This document shows, piece by piece, positions 1 to 4,470 of a stretch of DNA of 5,787 nt. Origin of the DNA: UBA6120 sp035361955 (lineage in GTDB: Bacteria > Bacillota_I > Bacilli_A > RFN20 > CAG-826); the NCBI GenBank assembly GCA_035361955.1, contig DAOSDC010000029.1, positions 1 through 5,787 of the forward strand, written 5' to 3'. Both the position numbers and the translations under genes were made by a program. The notes under the pieces are model-generated. The model worked only from the letters and a program-made list of their open reading frames with translations, was not told the origin of the DNA and searched no databases. Every line of letters starts with the position of its first letter. Position 1 is the stretch's first letter.

Positions 1-2
1 TA

Positions 3-28
3 ACCCCAAGACTCGCTCGTCTTGGGGT
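3..28. terminator. GC-rich hairpin, probable terminator of an upstream gene
   Basis: A perfect 10-bp inverted repeat (3-12 with 19-28, arm ACCCCAAGAC) encloses a 6-base loop, TCGCTC. No T-run follows on the plus strand. A T-run on the minus-strand side would lie outside the window, where only TTA is visible. The hairpin is strong, but its direction cannot be decided. It most likely separates ung from whatever lies to the left. Confidence 0.55.
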
Positions 29-40
29 CCCACTCAATGT

Positions 41-71
41 TTCACATCATTGACATTATGAAATGTAAAAT
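41..71 (+). promoter_or_regulatory. Putative ung promoter (TTCACA, 19 bp, TAAAAT)
   Basis: TAAAAT at 66-71 matches the -10 consensus at 5 of 6 positions, and TTCACA at 41-46 matches the -35 consensus at 5 of 6. The 19-bp spacer is longer than ideal. Transcription would start at about 78, three bases before the ung ATG. A perfect TTGACA lies at 50-55, but the hexamer at the right distance from it (TAGATA, 73-78) would start transcription inside the gene. An inverted repeat TCAATG-N8-CATTGA (34-53) lies over the -35 region. Confidence 0.35.
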
Positions 72-80
72 GTAGATATT

Positions 81-764
81 ATGAAAAGCCAAATCACCTC
101 TTGGGAACAATTTTTTAAAGCGGAACAATCCGAGCAATACACCAAGGAATTGCAAACCTTTTTAGACGAAGAGTATGCAAATAACACGATTTATCCCCCG
201 CGTCAGATGATGTTTTCAGCATTCAAAATGACACCGCTAGATTGTGTCAAAGTCGTGATCTTGGGACAAGACCCATACCATGAACCATCCCAGGCGATGG
301 GACTCAGTTTCTCGGTTGCCAAAGGCATTCCGCTTCCGATGAGTTTGATCAATATATACAAAGAAATCGAATCCGATTTACGAGTCAAGATGGATTATTC
401 TTGTGGCGATTTGTCTGGTTGGGCCCGCCAAGGCGTCCTGTTATTGAACGCTTTTTTATCGGTGCGGCGCGGCGAACCATTAAGTCATCGCCATCCAGGT
501 TATGTGCAGTTTTTCGAACATGTGTTGACGATTCTTAACGAGTTGGAACAGCCAATCGTGTTTTTGCTTTGGGGTTCATTCGCCCGCGGTTATCGCCGCT
601 TGCTTGACAACCCGCGCCACTTGATTTTGGAGTCGGTCCATCCTTCGCCACTGGCTGCTAATCGTGGCGGTTGGTTTGGCAAACGCCATTTTTCGCAAAC
701 AAACGAATTCTTGTCGCGTCACCATTTAGAACCGATCGATTGGCAAAATACTAGCCGAACATAA
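81..764 (+). CDS. ung: Uracil-DNA glycosylase, family 1
   Basis: This enzyme excises uracil from DNA by cleaving the N-glycosidic bond, starting base-excision repair of deaminated cytosine or misincorporated dUMP in the cytoplasm. The 227-residue protein has the full family-1 signature. GQDPYH lies at residues 62-67 with the catalytic Asp64. LLLN contains Asn123, which recognises uracil. HPSPLAANRG begins at His187, the second catalytic residue and start of the DNA-intercalation loop. These three residues have the same numbers as in the E. coli enzyme, so length and spacing are normal. The start is forced: an in-frame TAA lies at 66-68 and the next in-frame ATG is at codon 43. There is no Shine-Dalgarno, and the predicted transcript starts almost at the ATG, suggesting a leaderless mRNA. 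No terminator follows before the thiT riboswitch, so read-through into thiT is possible. Confidence 0.98.
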   Translation: MKSQITSWEQFFKAEQSEQYTKELQTFLDEEYANNTIYPPRQMMFSAFKMTPLDCVKVVILGQDPYHEPSQAMGLSFSVAKGIPLPMSLINIYKEIESDLRVKMDYSCGDLSGWARQGVLLLNAFLSVRRGEPLSHRHPGYVQFFEHVLTILNELEQPIVFLLWGSFARGYRRLLDNPRHLILESVHPSPLAANRGGWFGKRHFSQTNEFLSRHHLEPIDWQNTSRT

Positions 765-774
765 CCGATGTCGC

Positions 775-780
775 TATAAT
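775..780 (+). promoter_or_regulatory. Perfect TATAAT -10 box upstream of thiT
   Basis: TATAAT lies 11 bases after the ung stop and would place transcription start near G787. No good -35 hexamer is seen at 16-18 bp (the candidates around 751-758 lie in the last ung codons). The box overlaps the bases that would form the 5' side of riboswitch helix P1, so either P1 is missing from this transcript or a different start is used. Confidence 0.4.
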
Positions 781-870
781 CTAATTGGGAGCTATGGGAA
801 CATGGCTGAGAGGATGGCTAATCCGCCATCGACCTGACCTGATCTAGGTAATGCTAGCGTAGGGATTGAT
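779..870 (+). promoter_or_regulatory. TPP riboswitch (THI element) aptamer
   Basis: The conserved THI-box segments appear in order: CTGAGA (806-811), CCTGATCT (838-845), TAATGCTAG (849-857) and GCGTAGGGA (857-865). The helices can be drawn as follows. P1 is 779-785 with 865-870, with one bulged T. P2 is GGG 787-789 with bases near 833-835. P3 is GCTAT 791-795 with ATGGC 802-806, including one G-U pair. A variable hairpin is GATGGC 813-818 with GCCATC 825-830. P4 is CCT 838-840 with AGG 861-863. P5 is CTAG 844-847 with CTAG 854-857. By family knowledge it binds thiamine pyrophosphate. Together with the following terminator it should reduce thiT transcription when TPP is plentiful. Confidence 0.95.
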
Positions 871-892
871 CCTTGCTAGCCAAGGATTTTTT
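871..892 (+). terminator. Riboswitch intrinsic terminator
   Basis: CCTTG (871-875) pairs with CAAGG (881-885) across the loop CTAGC. An outer T870-A886 pair and a six-T run at 887-892 complete an intrinsic terminator. It begins right after the P1 3' strand, so both helices can exist together in the TPP-bound state. The competing antiterminator pairs GCTAGC 853-858 with GCTAGC 875-880 and AGG 861-863 with CCT 871-873. This breaks P4, P5 and the terminator together. Confidence 0.85.
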
Positions 893-895
893 ATT

Positions 896-901
896 AGGAG
901 G
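896..901 (+). promoter_or_regulatory. Shine-Dalgarno site of thiT
   Basis: A perfect AGGAGG sits six bases before the ATG at 908. It fixes the thiT start and rules out the upstream TTG at 866. It lies just past the T-run of the riboswitch terminator, so it is not part of the hairpin. This suggests control mainly by transcription termination. Confidence 0.85.
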
Positions 902-907
902 ATCAAT

Positions 908-1468
908 ATGAAGAAATTTCAGCTCTCGATTCGAGAAATCGCGGAAATTGCGATGCTCGTGTCATTGGCCGTCTTGCTTGATCGTGACGGACTTAAAATC
1001 AGGCTGGGCGCCCAAAGCGGGTCCTTGTCGTTGACGATGGTTCCGTTATTGGTGCTGGCACTGCGCCATGGATTGATTAAATCGTTTATCGGCATTGGTG
1101 TAATTTACGGATTATTGACGAATTTGCTTGATGGATACGGCTTTATCACATATCCACTTGACTATCTATTGGCTTACGGTTCCTTATCGCTACTAGCGTT
1201 ATTCCAACCGCTTTTATACAAACGAAATCAAAAACCATTTATGCCCTACGTTTGGTTGACACTTGGCATCATTTCCGTGGTTGCCGTCCGTTATGTCTTC
1301 CACGTCATTTCGGGCATGGTCATCTACGAAACCTCGCTTTTGGGGTCGATGACTTATAACGCCGTTTTCGTGATTTTGCCTCCGTTAGCGATTACCATTC
1401 CCGTGATGTTACTGCTTTGGAAACCACTTCAAGGCATCAATCGTCGCTATCCCATCGTGAATAATTGA
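908..1468 (+). CDS. thiT: ECF transporter thiamine-binding S-component ThiT
   Basis: This is the membrane substrate-binding subunit of an energy-coupling factor transporter that imports thiamine. The shared ECF ATPases and T-component are not in this window. The 186-residue protein is very hydrophobic, with about six membrane segments (roughly residues 10-25, 40-53, 56-74, 82-104, 113-136 and 150-172). Family-like pocket elements are PLDYLLAYG (Asp85-Tyr86, where ThiT usually has Glu-Tyr), RYVFHVISG (His132) and TYNAVFVILPP (Tyr150, Asn151). The assignment is supported strongly by the TPP riboswitch in front. The ATG at 908 was chosen because AGGAGG at 896-901 lies six bases upstream. The open frame extends back to a TTG at 866, but that lies inside the riboswitch. 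The N-terminal REIAEIAMLVSLAVLLD is the expected first helix of S-components. Length is normal for the family. Confidence 0.93.
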   Translation: MKKFQLSIREIAEIAMLVSLAVLLDRDGLKIRLGAQSGSLSLTMVPLLVLALRHGLIKSFIGIGVIYGLLTNLLDGYGFITYPLDYLLAYGSLSLLALFQPLLYKRNQKPFMPYVWLTLGIISVVAVRYVFHVISGMVIYETSLLGSMTYNAVFVILPPLAITIPVMLLLWKPLQGINRRYPIVNN

Positions 1469-1474
1469 TGATTT

Positions 1475-1492
1475 TGTGATATATTTATCACA
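1475..1492 (+). promoter_or_regulatory. Extended -10 promoter inside an 18-bp inverted repeat
   Basis: TGTGATA (1475-1481) and TATCACA (1486-1492) are perfect 7-bp inverted arms around TATT. Within the repeat, TG at 1477-1478 and TATATT at 1480-1485 form an extended -10 promoter element matching TATAAT at 5 of 6 positions. The predicted transcription start is near 1492, three bases before the ATG. No convincing -35 is seen, as is common with extended -10 promoters. The arms are well suited to a dimeric repressor that would block polymerase, but no regulator is identified. Confidence 0.5.
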
Positions 1493-1494
1493 TT

Positions 1495-2370
1495 ATGGAA
1501 CAATTATTAAAACAACTCGAAACAAACCGTCAAAACTTTATTAAGCTTTTTAAGAAAACGAAAATCGTCAATCTCATTGTTTTAGCCATTATTATCGCGG
1601 CGATGGGAGCGACGTTTTTGTTTTTGTTCGACGTCAATCAAAACCTTGCCTTAATCATTATCGTGGTGCTGATCGTAGCGATGTATGTGTATTCACGCTA
1701 CACGAAAGCATGGCTAGGGAGAAAAACATACGAATACATCTTTTCGTATTATCGGGAGACCGGGGCCTATTATTATGCCCATGAACCTTTTTCCAATATC
1801 GAAGTCAGCGAACAAGAAGGCTTTGACGTCGAAGAATTCAAGACGTTAGGATTGCTTCAAAACGTCAGCGGTATCATCAGCCGCAATACGATAAAGGGGC
1901 AACTGCACCAACGATCATTCCAGGTTTCCGATGCCGGCGTCCGGGTTCAACGCGATAAAAAAGTCGATGTGGCGTTTTTTGGAAAAATATTCCGCGTTGA
2001 TATCCCACTACAAATTGAAGGAACGTTTGTTTTGCATCGCCGCAGTAAAACCGACCAACCGCTTCCCGATGGATTTCAACTTTTGCAAGCGATCGAAGAA
2101 AGCGAAGACATGATCACGTTAGGAACCGAAGATAAATTACCTAAGGGAATCACGAAAGCAATTATCGCCAAGTTTAAACGACTGCCGCTTGATCAAGATT
2201 TAATCGATGCCACGATGGTGTTTCGTGGAACGAATGTTTATCTTTTACTCTCGTATGCCGATTCGATTATGAACGTCGTGTATGAGAAAGAAGTCGAAAA
2301 GCCACCGTTTATCCGTTATGAAGACGATTTGGCGAGTATCGGCGATATCGTTGCCAGTTTGATTAAGTAA
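1495..2370 (+). CDS. DUF3137-like two-TM membrane protein, function unknown
   Basis: The 291-residue protein has a short basic cytoplasmic N-terminus, two membrane segments (about residues 24-45 and 51-66) and a soluble domain of about 220 residues. The soluble part resembles DUF3137 proteins. It contains the typical run RNTIKGQLHQRSFQVSDAGV, followed by a hydrophobic FFGKIFRVDI strand and an IEGTFVLHRR segment. The family has no established function, and the match here is by recall of its pattern, not by a search. The start is forced by an in-frame TGA at 1477-1479, and the next Met is inside the first membrane segment. No Shine-Dalgarno is present. The gene starts 26 bases after the thiT stop with no terminator between, but it has its own extended -10 promoter within an inverted repeat. 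Transcription probably ends at the hairpin just after its stop. Confidence 0.8.
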   Translation: MEQLLKQLETNRQNFIKLFKKTKIVNLIVLAIIIAAMGATFLFLFDVNQNLALIIIVVLIVAMYVYSRYTKAWLGRKTYEYIFSYYRETGAYYYAHEPFSNIEVSEQEGFDVEEFKTLGLLQNVSGIISRNTIKGQLHQRSFQVSDAGVRVQRDKKVDVAFFGKIFRVDIPLQIEGTFVLHRRSKTDQPLPDGFQLLQAIEESEDMITLGTEDKLPKGITKAIIAKFKRLPLDQDLIDATMVFRGTNVYLLLSYADSIMNVVYEKEVEKPPFIRYEDDLASIGDIVASLIK

Positions 2371-2391
2371 AAACTACCAAACCGTAGTTTT
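2370..2391 (+). terminator. Weak hairpin terminator after the DUF3137-like gene
   Basis: AAAACTAC (2370-2377) and GTAGTTTT (2384-2391) form an 8-bp stem around the loop CAAACC, starting in the last base of the stop codon. The stem is AT-rich and the 3' tract is TTTTGATTGTT, so it is a weak terminator. The A-run and T-run are symmetrical, so it could act in both directions. Confidence 0.5.
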
Positions 2392-2394
2392 GAT

Positions 2395-2403
2395 TGTTAA
2401 AAT
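2395..2403 (+). promoter_or_regulatory. Extended -10 promoter of the DUF402 gene
   Basis: TG at 2395-2396 followed by T and TAAAAT (2398-2403) fits an extended -10 element. Transcription would start near 2410, giving a leader of about 46 bases before the TTG at 2456. The leader contains a small inverted repeat, GGTAA 2419-2423 with TTACC 2431-2435. No clear -35 is visible because the preceding bases belong to the terminator hairpin. Confidence 0.4.
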
Positions 2404-2455
2404 GACTATGAACAAAGCGGTAAATGCATGTTACCCTCTTTAGAAGCGAGTCAGT

Positions 2456-2986
2456 TTGTCACATTGGATTAAAGTACAAAGTTATAAGCACGATGGATCG
2501 CTCCATCGATGTTGGGAGCGCAATTTCTTAATGGAGGAAACGCCCTCGTTTTTCATTGTCGCTTCGACACGAACTCGCGTAATTGAAAACGATGGCCGGC
2601 GCTGGTTTTCCAAGGAACCGGCTGTCAGTTTTTTTAGCAAAGACAAATGGTTCAACGTGATTGCGATGATTAAACAAGAAGGCATCATCTACTACATCAA
2701 CATCGCTTCTCCGACAATCGTTTCCGATGGGATGCTGCGTTACATCGATTATGATTTAGATTTCAAGTTGTATCCCGATGGCCGCATTGTCACGCTCGAT
2801 GAGGGCGAACATGCGCGACACTGCAATCAGTACCAGTATTCCCCCGAGTTAAAAAAAGTCATTCAACTAGCGGGAGCTCATATTATGACATTACTTAAAA
2901 GCAAAAGTTATCCATTCGATGACAAACTTATTAAAGATATCTATCAAAAGTTTCTGATTGAATCAGCGACCCGCACCACTTTTTAA
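2456..2986 (+). CDS. DUF402 nucleoside tri-/diphosphate phosphatase (YgaC/UPF0374 type)
   Basis: Family members characterised in Staphylococcus hydrolyse nucleoside tri- and diphosphates with a divalent metal; B. subtilis YgaC is in the same group. The 176-residue protein shows the family order: VQSYKHDGSLHR (residues 7-18), IENDGRRWFSKEPAVSFF (43-60), WFNVI (65-69), YYINIASP (79-86) and YIDYDLDFKLYPDG (96-109). The last segment's Asp98, Asp100 and Asp102 are the likely metal ligands. An in-frame TAG at 2441-2443 leaves only the TTG at 2456 as a plausible start. The product then begins directly at the first strand and lacks the 5-10 residue lead seen in relatives. The Shine-Dalgarno is weak (GAAGCGAG region). 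The last 24 bases overlap the convergent reductase gene, and no terminator lies between them. Substrate preference is inferred from the family. Confidence 0.88.
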   Translation: MSHWIKVQSYKHDGSLHRCWERNFLMEETPSFFIVASTRTRVIENDGRRWFSKEPAVSFFSKDKWFNVIAMIKQEGIIYYINIASPTIVSDGMLRYIDYDLDFKLYPDGRIVTLDEGEHARHCNQYQYSPELKKVIQLAGAHIMTLLKSKSYPFDDKLIKDIYQKFLIESATRTTF

Positions 2987-3895
2987 CTGTTCGAATACTT
3001 TTTGGGCCTCGGAAATACCGACGTCGATGCGACGTTTTTTATTTTGATAATGGCACACATCACCGATGGCGAATACATTGAAGACGCTGGTGCGCATCGA
3101 AGCGTCAACCTTGATGCCCGGGCCATCTTTTTCTAGTCCAAACGTCGAAGAAACGGGAATGTGTCCGTAATTGACAAAGATGTAGTCAACGTCAAGCGTC
3201 TCGCGCTGTTTGGTGTCGACATGTTCAATGATGACATGGGTCGCGTCGTCGTTATTTTTTTCGATTTTAATCGGAAGATACGGTTTTTTAATCGTTAAGG
3301 TTTCGATTCCTTGGATCACGGACTCATTGCCACGAAACTGGTCGCGGCGATGGACGAGCGTCACATGGGGTGTGTGTTTGCTGATATCGCGTGCCCAATC
3401 AAGCGCGGCATCACCCCCACCCATGATAGCCACACGTTTATCTTTGAGAAAATCGAGTCGATGGAGCGCATAAATGATATTGCGGCAACCTTCAGTACCA
3501 TGACATTCGAGTAATCGCGGCATATAGACGCCAAGTCCCGAAGCCACGATTACATGTTTGGCCAATACCGTCGCTTTATCGGTCGTGATTTTTAAAAGTG
3601 AAGGGGCGACCGGTAGAATCGATTGGGCTTTTTGATGCGTCAATAAGCGATTTTTGGCCGCGTCGGTAAAGCGATTGAGCAACCAGCTGATGTAGTCTTT
3701 GGCTAAAATCGATTGATGGCCCGACAAGTCGAGTATTTCTTTTTCCGGATATAACTCTATTAGTTGTCCGCCAAGTTTGTTTTGTCCTTCCAGCAAAATG
3801 AAGTCGTAACCTTGCTGGTCGGCCAGTAGTGCGGCATTAAGGCCAACGGGGCCCCCACCGATGATGGCGATGTCATAAATATGGAGATCATTCAT
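2963..3895 (-). CDS. Ferredoxin/flavodoxin-NADP+ reductase, thioredoxin-reductase-like (YumC type)
   Basis: This is an FAD enzyme that moves electrons between NADPH and a small redox protein (ferredoxin or flavodoxin). The N-terminal FAD-binding fold has IIGGGPVG (residues 11-18), Glu36 and GGQ (42-44). YPEKEILDLSG is characteristic of the type-2 FNR group. The NADP domain has GGGDAALDWA (159-168) and HRRDQFR (182-188), whose arginines fit NADPH's 2'-phosphate. The FAD motif AIGD ends at Asp279. The CxxC of true thioredoxin reductases is absent; the only Cys pair in that region is C131-x5-C137. At 310 residues it is about 20 shorter than B. subtilis YumC and stops soon after the SEAQKV helix, so the usual C-terminal tail over the flavin is missing. 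No Shine-Dalgarno precedes the ATG. The gene runs against the DUF402 gene and diverges from tsaE. Its redox partner is not in this window. Confidence 0.9.
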   Translation of the reverse strand: MNDLHIYDIAIIGGGPVGLNAALLADQQGYDFILLEGQNKLGGQLIELYPEKEILDLSGHQSILAKDYISWLLNRFTDAAKNRLLTHQKAQSILPVAPSLLKITTDKATVLAKHVIVASGLGVYMPRLLECHGTEGCRNIIYALHRLDFLKDKRVAIMGGGDAALDWARDISKHTPHVTLVHRRDQFRGNESVIQGIETLTIKKPYLPIKIEKNNDDATHVIIEHVDTKQRETLDVDYIFVNYGHIPVSSTFGLEKDGPGIKVDASMRTSVFNVFAIGDVCHYQNKKRRIDVGISEAQKVFEQLKSGAGR

Positions 3896-3922
3896 AAGAC
3901 GATGTGGTTCACTTTCCAGTCT

Positions 3923-3945
3923 AGCGCTTTTAAAGCGCTTTTTTT
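3923..3945 (+). terminator. Plus-strand intrinsic terminator in the divergent spacer
   Basis: AGCGCTTT (3923-3930) and AAAGCGCT (3932-3939) form a near-perfect palindrome. In RNA this gives a GC-rich AGCGC/GCGCT stem with an AT-rich top, followed by a seven-T run (3939-3945). The orientation is plus strand, because on the minus strand the stem is preceded, not followed, by the run. The nearest plus-strand gene ending upstream is the DUF402 gene at 2986. The terminator therefore appears to stop antisense transcription across the reductase gene and insulate the tsa operon. Confidence 0.7.
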
Positions 3946-3973
3946 CATATGAAAAACATTAGCACATAAACTC

Positions 3974-3988
3974 ATGATAAAATATCAT
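3974..3988 (+). promoter_or_regulatory. tsaE operon promoter, extended -10 within an inverted repeat
   Basis: TG at 3975-3976 plus TAAAAT (3978-3983) form an extended -10 element. It lies inside a perfect inverted repeat, ATGATA-AAA-TATCAT. Predicted transcription start is near 3990, giving a leader of about 17 bases that contains the tsaE ribosome site. No clear -35 is seen. The core TGATA/TATCA resembles the repeat at 1475-1492. Confidence 0.5.
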
Positions 3989-3996
3989 AATGACGA

Positions 3997-4001
3997 AAAG
4001 G
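3997..4001 (+). promoter_or_regulatory. Ribosome binding site of tsaE
   Basis: AAAGG sits five bases before the ATG at 4007. It decides against the earlier in-frame ATG at 3974, which lies within the -10 promoter element and would not be transcribed. Confidence 0.75.
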
Positions 4002-4006
4002 TAGCT

Positions 4007-4468
4007 ATGAAACACACATTTATTTCGACATCACAATCACAAACCTACGAACTAGGCGCGCTATTAGCGCCATTTGTCAGCGCCGGCGCGGTTATCGCTC
4101 TATCGGGAGATTTAGGCGCGGGCAAAACGACGTTTACAGGCGGTCTCGCCCATGGACTCGAGATTAAGGAACATGTCATCTCGCCGACATTCAACATCAT
4201 GAGAGAATATCGCAAAGGACGCATACCGCTGTTCCATATTGATGCCTATCGGCTCGAAGACGGCAACGCCGACATCGGACTTGAGGAATTTGTCGACGAC
4301 GGCGGCGTATCCGTCATCGAATGGCCCCAATACGTCAAACAGTTGATTCCACAACATGCATTACACATTACAATCAGCGATATTGGCCCGAGTTCGCGCC
4401 TTTTGGAATTTGAAACATCCGATAACCGTTATTTTGATTATTTCAAACTGCTGGAAAGGATGGCGTGA
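4007..4468 (+). CDS. tsaE: tRNA threonylcarbamoyladenosine biosynthesis ATPase TsaE
   Basis: TsaE is the P-loop ATPase that acts with TsaB and TsaD in the cytoplasm to form t6A at position 37 of tRNAs reading ANN codons. The 153-residue protein shows the expected motifs: Walker A GDLGAGKT (residues 34-41), the SPTF segment (59-62), HIDAYRL (77-83, the Walker-B-like strand) and IEWP (104-107). Length matches the family. The ATG at 4007 is chosen over 3974 because of AAAGG five bases upstream, and because the sequence then begins with the typical short strand MKHTFIS before the QTYELG helix. It is the first gene of a compact operon. Its stop (4466-4468) is two bases before the tsaB ATG, so translation is probably coupled. 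Confidence 0.96.
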   Translation: MKHTFISTSQSQTYELGALLAPFVSAGAVIALSGDLGAGKTTFTGGLAHGLEIKEHVISPTFNIMREYRKGRIPLFHIDAYRLEDGNADIGLEEFVDDGGVSVIEWPQYVKQLIPQHALHITISDIGPSSRLLEFETSDNRYFDYFKLLERMA

Positions 4469-4470
4469 CA

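Noticed and set aside
50..78. TTGACA at 50-55 with TAGATA at 73-78 as the ung promoter
   Set aside because: The -35 is perfect and the spacing is 17, but TAGATA is a poor -10 and the start would fall at about 85, inside the gene.
866..907. Upstream TTG start giving thiT 14 extra residues
   Set aside because: It lies in the riboswitch and terminator, and a perfect AGGAGG precedes the ATG at 908.
1475..1492. TGTGA...TCACA as a CRP/FNR-family site
   Set aside because: The half-sites match CRP, but they are separated by 8 bases, not 6, and there is no cAMP-CRP expectation in this type of organism. Kept only as an unassigned inverted repeat.
3210..3514. Plus-strand open frames inside the reductase gene
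   Set aside because: They are read opposite a clear conserved protein, show no family motif and have no ribosome site.
2963..3895. Annotation as thioredoxin reductase (trxB)
   Set aside because: There is no CxxC active site, and YPEKEILDLSG and the overall pattern point to the FNR type-2 group.
3974..4006. Longer TsaE starting at 3974
   Set aside because: That ATG is within the extended -10 element and upstream of the predicted transcript start; the ATG at 4007 has a ribosome site and fits the family N-terminus.
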